Source of the DNA: Macrotrachela quadricornifera
Lineage: Eukaryota > Rotifera > Eurotatoria > Philodinida > Philodinidae
Length of the DNA stretch: 64,000 nucleotides
Assembly (NCBI GenBank): GCA_022393335.1
Contig: JAJEKB010020748.1
Span: forward strand, 433,731 to 497,730
Direction: 5' to 3'
Shown: positions 45,300-59,300 of the stretch, piece after piece
Layout of the letters: each line of letters begins with the position of its first letter
How positions within the stretch are numbered: the stretch's first letter is position 1
Translations under genes and position numbers: made by a program
Notes under the pieces: generated by a model
What the model was told of the DNA's origin: nothing
Databases searched by the model: none
The model's input: only the letters and a program-made list of their open reading frames with translations

Positions 45300-48200
45300 A
45301 TGAGAAAAATGTGAAGCAGTTAGCCTCAGTTGTTCGCTGTTGCGATTGTTCGCCAAGATTTTCTAACTTGTACCAGGTGCATGGATTCTGTAGCTGAAGT
45401 TTCTGTAACACTACAGACTTGATGAATCTAGGTCTTGTACGGTCTGCCAGGTGGTCATTTCCATTCGGAGTTCGGTTTTATGCTATCTTTCGGCTGATAA
45501 AACATAGTGAGTGCTTGCTTTGCCGGAACGTTCGCGGGTTATCTGACGACATGTTCAAATAAGGCTAACCTGCACCTTCGTATGATTGATTCTAGATCTT
45601 TCATACCAGTCTGATCTTTAACCTTGACATTTGAGATAAAGTCACTGCATTCGATTCTTAGAATACGCCGTTGGCAACGCATGTGAAATGCCTAAAATTT
45701 ATTCGAATGAGCCTGTGTAAGTGCCCAAGACTCAGAGCCATAAAGGAGAATCAGTAGTGCATAGGTAGAATAAATGTGAACCTTGGTTTTGAGACGGAGT
45801 TTTTTCTGATTCTACATGCGCGAAAGTCTTTTCATGACTGACGATGCAAACACGATACGACCTTGCCATTCTTCAGAATAGTTAGAGCAACTGGATAGAA
45901 CGCTGTAACTGTTTCAACTGTTTCATTATCAATGATGATGGAGGGATCGAGTAGACCATATCTAAGATTTTGAATTTTCGATGTTGCCCAAAATACATGC
46001 AGCCCAAGTTTCGACGATTCTTCTTCCACGTCTTTTAGTGCTATTTCATACTGCTGCTGGTCATCAGCGAGAAGTGCAGCATCGTCGGGATGATTGGTGT
46101 CGGTAAAAAGTATCGAACCGACCTGAATGCCAATCTTTTTAGATACACGTTTTATAATGAAATCCATAGACCAGCAGAATAAAGTTGGTGCTAGAACACA
46201 ACTCTCTCTTCAACCGGATGATGTTTTGAAGGAGCGTTATAGCTTCTGTTCGAGACGTATTTTTGCTGCGATGCCGTTATGTAGTTCACGTATGGCATAC
46301 AGAAGAAGTTTCGGTACTCTTATGCTTTGTAGTGCCTTCGGAAATGCAGATCTGTCTACGCAATCAAAGACTGCTTTAATTCTCTGATGCCGGTGTCGTA
46401 TTTATATGTCCCATTGCAATTATTGAATAAATTGTCACTAGTATAATCTTTAACTATTTTAAAAAGATTTTTGTCGTTGATCTGCTGGTACTTTTATGAC
46501 ATTTCTTAATTCAAGATAGAAAGCTTCCTTGAATATATAAAGAATAGAGTAGTGCTAACTTGTACAGGAGTTGTAGTCAAACGTATTTATACGTTCCCGA
46601 AACTCATAGAATAAAGATCGATATAGGCAACGTGCAACGGTCTTCAAAATTCGCATGGTAGTTCAGCAAGTCATCGAAGAGCAAGGATAGCGTGCAAAGT
46701 AGTGACATTTTGTAAAATCGGATTGTTGTGGATAGCGTTTCTTATGAAGCAGAGCTTCGATGCGTGCAAGTAATATACGTGCAAAGACTTTGCTCGAAAC
46801 CGATAAGAGTGTGATTGAATGATAACTAGAACATTCTGACCGTGAGCCTTTACCATTGTAGAATGATAAAACAATTCCTTCCCTTCATTCTGAGGGTATC
46901 ATGACTGATTCCCATGCTTTGTAAAAGATTTTGTGTAACGCCTTTTTCAATAGTTCAATCGCACATTTGTGCAGATCAACAGAAATATTATAAGGACTGA
47001 GTAAACGACCATTCTTTAGTTTCTTAATGGCCATCTTAACTTCGTTCAAGGAGGATGTATCTTCTTTGACAGGGGGATCCGGTGTTGCATGCGCGGCTAG
47101 GTCATCGGGTTCCAAGAAACTTTTCGCCGCAGCATGATTGAGGATCCTCTCATAATGCTCGACCTATCGTTCTAAGATCGTGTCTTCTGAATTACATAGT
47201 GAATCAGATGAATCATTTACTGACACACTATGTGATTGCAGTACGGTGGAGCCGCTCAGTGTCTTAAATGCTCAGTAAGTAGCTTTTAGGTCATTACGAG
47301 TAAAATCCTGATCTGCTTCATCGACTATGCTATTATCGAAGCTTTCCTTGTCCTTCAGGGCTTGTTTGTCGAATAATCTTTTCATATGGTTGCGCTCTCG
47401 CCTATTACCTGTTATCCTGGCTTGCAATTTCCTTTGTATGATTTGTGAAGCATCGTTTGAGAGCCAGGGTTTGTGAATGGTGCGCTGCTTTCGCACGACC
47501 TCTTCCGCTGACTCGTGTATTGCAGAGCTAATAGCAGACCATACCTCGTTGACTTCACCTTGAAAAGAGGAGAGGAGTTCGAGTTTGTTTGAGACGCGGA
47601 GACAAAATCAATGCGTGAGAGACGTATCTTTGAATAGTCTATCGATGTCATATCTGGCAGAGTTCGAAGTGGTTTTTTAAATCATAGAGAGTCGAAACTA
47701 CATATTGGCAATAACAAGATGGTGATCGATGTTAGCCGAGCATTCGGCATCACGGTAAACTTGGTAGGACATGAAGAGTTTTCTATCTCTTGTAATAATA
47801 TGATCAATTTCTTCAGTGATATGATCATTGTTTGATATCCATGTGAAGCGATGGATGTTTCATCATTTGAACCACGAGCCAAGAATGAAGAAACCGTATG
47901 TAGAGGAGAACGTGAGAAGTCGATGAGTGTTATCATTTAGTATATCTGAACCGAAGTTGCCAATGACTGTTTTGAAGACTAGTACGAGATGTGCCAGTAA
48001 AGGCATTAAAAACACCTATTAAGACTATTTGATAGTGAGGAGGAATATTGTTGAGAATAGAGTACAATTGATCGAAGAAAGTGTCTTTATCCTCGGTCAA
48101 AGATTCTTCTGTAGGAGCGTTGGTAACCGTGTTGAATAGATGATCATGTTGTCGAACTAAACGTGCCGTCAAAAGTCATGGAGATATCGGTGACCAAGAG

Positions 48201-48429
48201 TTAAGCGAGGGTTTGGCATGTTCTCGTAGGAGTAAAGTGACGTCGTGCGTGCGAGTAGTGTCACTAGAGAAAAGTATTGTAGAATGTTCCACATGGCGTC
48301 GACCACAGTCGGGAATTCTCGCTTCGATGATTCCAATGATGTTGAGTTTGAGACGAGCCCTTTCTCTAGTGAGAGTCACTTGATAATCTATTTTACTGAG
48401 CTTGAGAACGTTCCATTTGCGATTCTCAT
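45300..48429 (-). pseudogene. Non-LTR retrotransposon (LINE) ORF2, decayed
   Basis: The minus strand carries, in several frames, an APE-type endonuclease: MRIANGTFSSS at 48429, NIIGIIEARIPDCGRRHVEH, APTEESLTEDKDTF, IVLIGVFNAFTG (the usual GDFNA has Val for Asp) and IDHHLVIAN near 47700. A linker (KPWLSNDASQIIQRK) leads to the reverse transcriptase: VKMAIKKLKNGRLLSPYNIS, HKIFYKAWESVMIPSE, then the active-site block HPDDAALLADD (usually F/YADD) and SSKLGLHVFWATSKIQNL. The C-terminal part to about 45300 is heavily shifted. Numerous stops and frameshifts show it is dead. The clade is not clear by eye. Confidence 0.78.
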
Positions 48430-49040
48430 AGATTTACGTAAATTCCATTTTTTGGATCTTTTGCTGTTAGAGTAAGATGTCGCCGATGAATCTGTTAGAG
48501 TCTGAAGACAGGCTTCCGCAATGAGATTTTGGCCCATCCTCTTCATAGCTGCAGTATTCGATAGGAGATAATCGATGATGGAGTTATCAATGGCTTTAAC
48601 CTTGGTATTGTTATTTACTTTTATGGTCTAACGAACATCAATTCCCAAGAATATAATGCTCCTTCGGGATGGAACATCCACAGTGTTAGCGAGTAAGTAA
48701 AAAGCGTTTGCCGAGTGATCCACGAGTGCTTTTGAGCCTTCGTTTGCCACTGAGCGATGAGTCATGGCTGATGCCCCATGCTACTGTTAGTTGATAGTTG
48801 ATCGTTTATAGGATACGATTCTATACCCGTTCTAAGCCGACTAACCGGCTTGCCGAAGCTTGTAGGATATACCACCTCACAGTCGGTCTTGTGCAAGGAT
48901 TCTGCCGAAACAGAGGAGAGACCACAATTACGTGTCCGAGCAAACGGTTGACAGTGAGAGGCTATATAGATGTCAAGTTCCGTCACATCAACTGCCCGTT
49001 TTTGCAAGATGACAATAATTAAATTAGAAATAGCGGGAGT
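48430..49040 (-). other. Probable 5' region of the LINE
   Basis: Minus-strand sequence upstream of the endonuclease start includes a 81-codon frame ending at 48762 with EVVYPTSFGKPVSRLRTGIE. It may be leader or ORF1 debris; no zinc knuckle or other ORF1 motif was seen. Confidence 0.35.
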
Positions 49041-49489
49041 AAATAAATCAAGTAAAAATATTCTATTTTTAAAAGAAATTTTTTAGTACTTGATTGCATT
49101 TTATTACAACTAATAGAAGTTTCTAAAAAATAGAAGAATTATTGTTGTGCGTCAATTCAGATTCTTCTGATCTAAATACAAATTAGATAGTTTATGCATT
49201 CCAAAAAAGAATCAATATATTTCTGAATCTTGATATATTATATAATACTATATTTTCAATACGAAAATATTTTTTTATGTTGTACCAGTTAAAAGCATTT
49301 CAGCTCAACTAATAATTAATAATTAGCCTTTTAAAATTTGCGTAAAAACAAAGCACGCCTTTTGAAACTTATTTACGACAGTAAATCCGTGGATACGCTG
49401 TTTGATATCCATGTATTTTTTGAGAGCTCAAAATTTGTTTTACGCAAAAAGAATACGCTATTAAAATTTGTATGATACAAAGAAGACAT

Positions 49490-49850
49490 TTACTCAATCA
49501 TATCATTTAGGGTAATAAAAAATGTAATTAAAAGATGGAATATCATCACTGCAACAACGTCTATTTCATTTATTGTGATCACAATGATAAATAGAAGAGT
49601 AGCGTTGCCGTTATTCTCGATGTAAATGATGTTCTCTACACTACTCCATATTCCAGTTGTCTTATATAATACAGAACACAAAAAAGAGAAAAATGACAGA
49701 TGAGAAGAATGTTACATAATGACAATATATCATATGAGTGACATGTCCAAATGACAAATATAAAGGATAATGCTTTAACTCAGAAAATTTAATTCTGTAT
49801 TTTCTCATAAAAAGGTTATCGTTGTACGTTACTTCTTTGGTCAAATTATT
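49490..49850 (-). pseudogene. Membrane-protein gene fragment, frameshifted
   Basis: Two minus-strand frames that overlap with a shift near 49670 encode hydrophobic helices: FSSVIFLFFVFCII in the first, and ATLLFIIVITINEI then VVAVMIFHLLITFFI in the second, with an N-terminal hydrophilic part (TKEVTYNDNLFMRKYR). A decayed inverted copy lies at 41684-41830. Family unknown; possibly part of a multi-pass receptor. Confidence 0.35.
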
Positions 49851-50305
49851 TTCAAAAGAAAAAAAAGTTGCAAAACTTTTGCCTCACCTGGTATAGATCT
49901 CATAGTCATCATTGCAAGTAGAAAGTTTCATCTTGAAAGAATGAATCTATTTTGTAGGATGACGTTTTCAAAACAGCACTATTTTTACACAAAAATTTTG
50001 AAAATAGTCCATTTTTTGATAGATTTCGTATTGTAGGGAAAATTTATTCTTTCCAGTTGAAAAATTCAGGATATAACAACAATCATAAAGTCTCTTATTG
50101 AGAAAATTTTAAAGTAGGTATTTCTTTTTGAATTTCCTTTTGTAATATCTAAAATTGTTTAATAATAAAATCTATGAAAAAAAAGTTTTATTTTCAGAAG
50201 CGAATACTTTAATCCGTTCTACATTTAGCAGTGAACAATATACCAATTCAAGCTAGTGCAATCAAGAACAATAGTTAACTGAATATTATAATTGAACACA
50301 TTTCA

Positions 50306-53300
50306 GGAGTTTACAGTTGGATGTAGGAGACCTACTTATTGATTTGTCAATATTTTTCCCACTCGTCGCAATGCATATCATGTTGTTAATTCAACAACTT
50401 TTCGAGCGAATACGTAAATACAATATTTATGTGCATGACGAAGTTGAATATGTTGACGACGATGATGAGCCAAGAGATCCCGCAACAATCGTCAAACATC
50501 AACAGTATGCCACTCGATTATATCTTATTTTGTTTATCCGTAAGTAAAATGAATTCTTTTGTTTTGAAGACCAAAAGCATGCATCTGAGATTGAGCTGAC
50601 AATGAAACGTTTTTAAAGGCAATATTATAGATGAAATATCCTTACTCGATATTATCCTTGGACGGCATTATTATAAAAATATTTTTACAAAGAACCTCAG
50701 CGTGAGTAGAAAAACAGAAGTAGTGTGATAATAGGTACAGGGAATATAAAAGGTTGTGTTTAGTTTTCTTTTTGACTTCGATATGTCAAAACAACTGTCA
50801 TCGTATACTCTTTCGCTTTTGGTCGAGTTTAAACAAAACGTATACTAATGCAACTTTTAAATGAATATCCGAATCGAGTATCAAATGTAGTCGTAAGAAA
50901 AATTAACGGCAGCATTCTACAAATATTAATAGTCTACTAAAAAAGAAATATTTTTTGTTAATCTAACCCAAAGCAAGTAAAGCAAGATTGTTCGTACAAT
51001 GGTCTATTTAAATTCAATCTGAATTTTATATGGAAAACGACGATCAATTTTAAAATAAATGCGAGTCTTGTGAATCTCCCTAGGTCTAGCTGAATTTCAG
51101 CATGAATATAGCTCTTTTTTTTCCAGAGGGTATGGGTCCACTCAAATTTAATATAGATATTGATATATTAAGGGCCTCCCAAAAATTCTGAGATAATTTT
51201 AAAATACACCATTCTCACGTTTAAGAAAAACAAACTCTTTGAAACTTTCATAATAACACCATCGTGTATTTTTGTTTCTATTATGTTGAATATATTAGTT
51301 ATTATCTTAAAAAACTATAATTAATATAAATGAAAGAAGCACACGATAACAATTGCTAATGTCCAAATAATTGATCACTGTCTTGATCCATTACAGATTT
51401 TAGTCGTGCTTGTATATTTTCCATCATCTTTTACTAGAATAAAGTATTAAATTTGTTCCATATCTTTTTATGATCATTTTTTTTTAAATATTATTGTAAT
51501 TATGTCCTCGTAGTTTCTCTTTTCATGTATCCAAAACATTTTCAATGAGCCAAACGTCGAATGATTTTGTAGGCCATCTTCTGAGTTCAATTCGATTAAT
51601 AAAAATGCGTTTAACTGCATCCAAAGACACCTACATCCTTTTTTTACGCCAATGATCATCTTGAATATAAACATTTCGTAAATCATGCAATTCTTCAGTT
51701 GCTTAGTCCGTTACATTAATTTAAATAAATTTTGCACACCTATCGCCAGTAAAATACATTTTTATTTAATCTATTCTGACCGATCATTAATAAAATGGAA
51801 GATTTCTTTGAAAATAGTCCTTGGTGCAAAATCTTACTGCACAGCATCACACTCCTTTGAAATTTTTCTTTCGATTTAACCATCAAATTATATGAAAAAT
51901 CATCATATGATTTGGTGTAAACGCCCTCATTATGTTGATTATAATGTGAAGTTAATGTGGACGTACCACTAAAATCAATGTTTAAAAATTATTTCATTTA
52001 TATAATTTACGTCCTATTCTAGTTCCCTAGTTCCTTTGTAGGTATTTAACATTGATGATACATCGAATTTTCTTGTCGTTAACTGTTAGTTTCTGTACTT
52101 TTCATCTCTTCAACTACTTGAAGTTTGATTCATTCTTAGCTCTTCAAAACCGAGCTCTTTAATGTTTTAAAACTTTCTTCTTGAAGTTTTGTTTTGACAT
52201 TCCTAATCCACGTATTTGTTTTTAAATAAATAGCTTATTTTACTGCTAGAATATATCGAGTTTTTGTTCGAGATGTACCTGATCCTAGTAAATCTTTTAC
52301 TCTATTTCTCTTTAAAATTTTTTAAGCTTTAAGGCAAAGCTTTCATTATTGTAGACTAAGATGAGTTTTCGAAGTGAAGGGGAAATTGGGCAATTTATTT
52401 TCCTTTCTATGATGAATGCAACTTTTGTTTATGTAAAACGAGAGAACGCAGTGCATTTTTCTCCATAGAAGATGGTTAATTTGATATTCTTCGTTGATTC
52501 ATTAGTTATCCATTCATGTTACTCTTCTTATATATTCTTGTTATTGACACGTGCAGAAACATCTTTATGTTCTATCATGCACAAATCAAAAGGGTTGAAA
52601 TAACATTTCTTCTTTTTGACATCGAGCTTCCCCTTTTGAAGACCTACAATGCCCGTATCCTCGCGAAACAAAACGATATTTATACCTGTATATATATAGT
52701 AAAAATTGCAGTTAATCTAGGAAGATTCACAAGACTCGCTGTGTTTGCCAGGAGAGTAGTTGATTCTTTGTCTAAAACTCAATTTCAAATCAAGAAGACC
52801 TCAGATTCTGATTGTTCGTAGCGGTTGAATCGTCGAAGTCACTAGAAGCTATTAGAATTTAATAAGATGAGAATATGAGTATTCATCTTAATGTCTATTG
52901 GGCATGCTATCATCTGTACTATTGTCTTTTACTGAAAGATACATAAGTTTTGGTTTTTCAAAATGAACCTCAGATAACACTAGCTATGAACATATAGAAG
53001 ATTTTACTATTTACTATTGTTTCTTATTAGTGTCATTCTATTATGTTGCTATTATTGTTCTGGCGAACTCGGATTCTCGTGTAGTCACAATCTCAAATAT
53101 TACTCCAATCCTTTTCAATCGCCTTCGTCTTGATCATGGTGAAACTCTTTCATGTCCATGTTCGACAAGCAATATCCCTTATAATGCTTTTATGTCCAAC
53201 ATTATCTCATTCGATCCTATTTGTTCGAGTGTCTTCGTTAGTCAACAATGGATTGAAGCACTCTACATACACAATCGTAGCGATTACGATTATTATGATT

Positions 53301-56300
53301 TTCGAGGGTCGGCCAATGCTCCAGTAAGTGAAAATATGATTGAAGGGATTTGCATCCGCGTCTGCAGAGTCAAAGGTTGAATTGGAGCAAGAGCTTTGAA
53401 TCACAGAATGAGCTATATAGAGTTCCAATCGGATTTATTTGAACACAGTAGAAACTACTTAAAATTGCTATTTGAAGATCAAAGCATACAAGCCGTATCC
53501 GTTTAGACAGAGACAGAAATTGTCAAAGCCAGATGATTTATAAAAGGTAACGGTAAACGGCTGATTTGATCTAGTAGCAACAACCTTTTCGCTACTGGCG
53601 AATAAGAGTTCTTTAAAGTTTTCTGTACGTTACTTTTCGAAAAAGTGAAAAGAAAGGAGTGATTTTGTGGGATTTAGTGAATATTTATCATAATACACTT
53701 TTTATGTTTTATTAGTTCATTCTCATATTTAGGTCTATTATCAATATAAAACTGAATCATTCCTTAGCAGTATAATCTGTCATAAATTTAATTGGATTTC
53801 TCTTATTGTTTCAAATTTTCCAATTTATTTTCAAAACTGTACGGATCGAATCGTATGGTGGAGGTCGCCTGCATGTGATTTTCCGAGATATAACAGACAG
53901 AAAATACTAAAACTATAGACTTTCTACAAAATTTTGTTGACAAAAAGTGGTTTTGTTCAACTTTCTGTCAAAAAGAGATGAAGAGAGAGCATAAAAATCA
54001 GATTTTTACCAGATATTTCTGTAAAAGTTCAACAAATTTCTCGTAAAGCCAAGTATGTTTTTGAACTGTGAAGAGGATTAGACACCTTAACAATTCTCTA
54101 GTCGGAAAGTCTATACCCTAGTGGATGTACTGAGCTTAGGGTACCTGAATATGTACCCGACTGGAAAGGATTTAGTAAATGGGTACTTGGAGCTACTAAT
54201 CAAATACTCAATTGGGTACTGTTCCACAGTATTATTAGGTGCCATGTTGTCAAAATTGCAGTATGTTGATGATGAAACCTTACCTTCGACTTTTTTCATT
54301 TTTGTTTCTCTCACAGCGATTTATGACTTTTTTCGATTTGTTTATATAAAGCAGCGTGTGCAAAAGAAAACGGTAAATGAACAGTTGCTACACAGAACGC
54401 AACACATCTAGAGTACCCTGTAGAGGTTTCCTCAGTAAAATTACTGAAATTTTTCGAAGTGCCCGCATCGGGGACCTAGCTGAGGTTTTTTCAGTACATG
54501 ACTTGACGATTTTCAGTAGAGACAATACTATTCCGAGAACGGTATATGAATATTTTATTTCTATACTAAGAATCGTATCGCACTGTATTTTTTTCGTCTT
54601 TTATATACTATCCGATATTATATAATGTCCTTGGAAAATACAGTTTACACACTAACAGAACGCACGGGAAGAGAGGACAAAGTTAGACGAGAAGAAGAGT
54701 TCGATAATATAAATGCATGATACTCTATAAGCAAAATGGGCTAACACGAAATGTATGATGTCAAAGTATATATAGAGTAGAGGAAATACGTGAATCACAC
54801 GTAGACATGACACTAACGTGTCGTTCCAATGTGCATGCATCATGAGGAAGAGAAGAGCATATGAATAAGTTGATGTACGAGAAGAGGACAAATCTTTTCT
54901 AAGTGCATACACAAGGTGAATGACATGAAAGTCCATTCTCGTTTAGATTGGCACACATGGGTACCCTAAGCTCAGTACATTTACTAGGGTACTGTTTATA
55001 GAATATCTTTTACATGGATGTATAAGATCACAATTCAGTAATGATGTTTGCGTTAAAAGTACATTTATTGGTTGTTGAACTTTATTAACGATTTGCGGTG
55101 CTACGACGTTTTAGTTCACCAATGAATATCAAGAGAAAAAATATGATGGAAATAGATAATGCAAAACACTAAAATGCTTATTAGCACAGCTCATTTAATG
55201 CTAAAATATAGCACTCACACATGTTCTCTTGCTTTGTTAGACTCATATAAAATACGTCAAAGGAATAAAATCTAGTAGACGATAGGTTGCTTTCCCATGA
55301 TAGTCATTTGTCAGAGAATAATAATGTTAAACTTGAAAGTGGAATTCAACTGTTGAAACATTCTTATGGCATGCAGATGCGACAACACCCTTCCTGACAT
55401 CACTATTGCCCCCAGACAAGACATAACTCTTCGTGACATCTACACAACGCCCAGGCAAGACAGCATATTCTACTTTACTCAATTGACTGTGTCGCAATAG
55501 CTTAGATACTTCGTGCAGGCCATTGAACAGGCAATGTTACGTTGATACCTTCAAATCGCGTAAACTTAGCGGTGATGCATAGATAAATGTGCCATGTTAT
55601 GCTCGCGTAGTCACTGAATTCAGCTCGAATTCTTGAATTATTGAATTTAAGTTTCAAGTGATACATGTATGTCAGAGAAAGGATCTCTCCTATTCATCTT
55701 CGAATTTCACACAGACATATTATCTTTAATTGTTTTTCTAGGCATTCTATCTCCATTTGCTTGTTGCCATTCACTGTTTATTTTTTGTTTTTATTTTATT
55801 TTTGTAATCATTGACTTAACTGAAAGAACAGCTCATCGTACATAGGATGAAGGCAAGTATTTTGTTTCGATCTGCATTCCATCCAATAGAATTGTAATGG
55901 GTAAGATTTTTTTCCTTATCGGTACCAGTACCGGTCGATATACCGGCATCAATCATTTGTTATCTTTCTGACTGCATAAAATTCAAATACGTTAGCATCA
56001 GTGACAGTCCACTCCGATGCTAAATCAATTTTAGGATGCTTCCTCTACTCTGATTGCCAGATGACATCTGTCCAAATAGCACAAGGTGCGTGATTCGGAT
56101 TTCGCGAACGACATTGTTTTCTACTTTGTCTCTTTTTCCGTCGTATGTCTCTTGTAATGCTTCTAGTATAAAGATCTCATTGAGGTATGTTTGCGCCTGG
56201 ACACTATAGAAATCATATAGGAATCCATTGTTACGGTCTTTTATGATTGATTTTCTCACTTTTTCCTTCTGTAATATCTATTGCTGTAGTGAAGATAAAC

Positions 56301-59300
56301 TTTTATATTACCAGAAATTCTATATAACATTTATATAGAATTTCACTCTTGATTAAATAGAGACATTACTAAACTGTATATTTAATCATATTTCCACATT
56401 ATATGCACTTTGTTATATCTTATATCTGTGTAAAACTTATCCTAGAAATAATAGCAAATGTACATATACTGATGTTAAACTATCATGCTAACCGATAATT
56501 CGATCCTGTTTCGTAGCATATTCAGATATCATAATAGGTTAAAGCAGCATATTAAGTATAGCAGGACGATTATTAACTTGACAGAAGAGTCTGGTGCTTG
56601 TTTCATCATATAAATAATCTTAAACTCCAATAAAAAGTATTTGATTTATGAGAAAAGATCCTTTTATCATGAATTTTTAAACAAAAAAGTTAGGCTCGTA
56701 AGGAATACTTTACCATAGGGAATCTGCCATAACCGGTCATCAATTAGAACTCTACTACTTCACCTTACACCTTTATCTCTCATGTTTGTTTTAGACACTT
56801 TTAATTTCGATCACAGCAGAATTATCAGGTTGTTATTCAAAGATAAAAAGCATCGAGACGAACACCGAGACTGCGTTAACTTGATACCGGGTGCCTCTAG
56901 TCTGTTTATGACAGGTGACAGAACAGCACGGAATTTTATATTCATCCTGTTTGATAAACTGATATGATTTAGCTGCTAACAATGGCTCCTCGTAAAAAAA
57001 ATGATCATCAATTACTTGTTAATAATAGTGTTGTCGAAAAGCGATTATGCAATAAAAAAATGACTATGTTGGATGATCAAATATGTCAAAATGCTTATCA
57101 TTAGAACTGTACAACATTTTTAGGAGTTGACAACTGTTTGTATGGCCATCGTTTTCTTTATTTACCATTGTGAACATAAATATAATTCTTTTTCATTCAC
57201 AGTAGTCATATATCTAGATGATTGTATCTTTCTCTTGACAATTATTACTATCACTACCTTCAAAAGCAGATATATAAGTGTCCATTGATATTAAGAGAAA
57301 ATAAGTCTAACAGTAATAGCGCAGAATGATTTTGGGAATAAACCATAATAATCCACTAGAACATTTGCGTGTCTTCCTTTTGTCGCAATGTTCATAACGT
57401 ATTATTGATTCATTCTATTGAATGAAAGAGCCAGAAATATTTTTTTCGATTCTCTCTCTGAATTTTTTATTTAGTTTAAACTTCTGGCTGCTCTTTGTTC
57501 GATCTATCGTGAAACAGTAGTTCAGACTGTAGCAGATCTTAACAATACTGACTTCATCACCATTCAACTTCTTTCCGAAGATGAAGTTAAATCTCAAGTC
57601 AGTGATACGGTTGAACTTATACAAAATAACTTATGTGTTCAAATGATCTCAGCCATGGCCTTTCTTCAAGTGACAACGGACTCGAATTCTTTATTTTCGG
57701 CTAATAATAGTAATAGAGTCGTGATTAGAGCTGTGCAAGAGAGAGATGTGGAATTTTCGAATGTTCGTGACTTTATAACCGGTACTTTGTCGAATTCTAT
57801 CTGCACCTTAAAACTCGCAGGCATCATCCCAGTCGGTTTGTTTCCCTTACCATACGGTCACGATAGAGATTGCTGGGGAAATGAGATGTTATCCTCAACG
57901 TGGATTCCTGTGAACCTTTATGGCAACATTGATTGTGATCTATGGAATAATTCTATAACGGTTAGTGGATTTGTTACAGGAAATACACCAATGGATGGTC
58001 TTCTTATGAGCACCCTCGATTGTTTATATGAAGTCAAATGCCTTGAACTGTTACTGGACTACTTTCCAGGCGTGAATCAAGTTTGTATAATATAACATTA
58101 TCTATCTAACAAATTCTCTTTGTTTAGATGAATTTGAACTTGACAGAGTCTGTTCTACCTTCAAATGGATCAAATATATGTGTATATGATCGCTTAGCTA
58201 AGCTATTTATTGACGAATGGGCAACACAAATTAACTATTCAAAATATGCCGCTGATTGTGCTCCTTCGTTTTGCACGTACACTACAGGAGATAGCGACAA
58301 TTTTTCTTATACAATCACTCTCTTACTTAGTCTCTATGGTGGTCTTACTCTCATGCTCCGTTTCATCGCAGCTGGCGCAATCAATGCCTTATCAAAAATG
58401 AAGCATTTTTCAGTGCAAATCCATCTTCGCTACCGTAAGTTTGGATTAGAACAAAAAAGAGATCTCATTTGAAATTTGACTTATTTTCTTTGTAGAAAAT
58501 TTTGTGATAAATATCCGTAAGTTTATTCGGTGGACAAAACAGTTAAATTTATTCAAGTCAGCCAACGAGCGAACAGCAAATAGTATCAAGAAACAGCAAA
58601 TCACTACATATGTCTATTTGATCTTGATAATAGGTATGATTCCTTTTCATACAAATGATTTTGTCATTCTCAATATCTAAATAAATGTGTTGATATACAA
58701 CGTGACTCAATATCAGGTTAAGAAGGAGCAGGTCACCTATGATTCTTAGAATTCAACACCTAATTGCAGATGCATCGAGTGACATAAAGTTTAATAGATC
58801 ATGTAAAAATTTGAATAATAGTCATATACTCATAGCATATGTTAAAATCAAATTCAGTCGAAATTTGAAAGACCATAGAAAATAAAAATCCAATACTCCC
58901 ACGAAAAACAGGGTAGTTAGCAACGTATGAACATACGTTTCAAATATAATTTATTGACACAAAATATCCCAACTAATGCAGTATATATGCATCTAAAACG
59001 GAGAGTGAAGATATCAACTATGTGTATGTATAAATAATTGAATTACACGTTTTTGATACAATTCGTGCGAAAAGCTGAAAGAAAATCTACACAATCTCTA
59101 AGTACTGGATATTACTTATATCTCTTCCTGATACTGACCTGTTTAAGTTCTTTAGGCTTTCCTCATCTTATAACAATAGGTTAACTTCAATGCGATAGGA
59201 GAAATCGGAAAATGATTTATGCGTTCGCACTTCTATTTCTTAGACATCAGATTTTCAAGATGTCTGTGAAAAAACAGCCTGATACACACTCTAAAAAAAC

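Noticed and set aside
56020..56259. LINE C-terminal fragment
   Set aside because: HLVLFGQMSSGNQSRG is only faintly similar to the H-x-x-LFG-x-L-x-x-G...RSRG pattern; too short and isolated to call.
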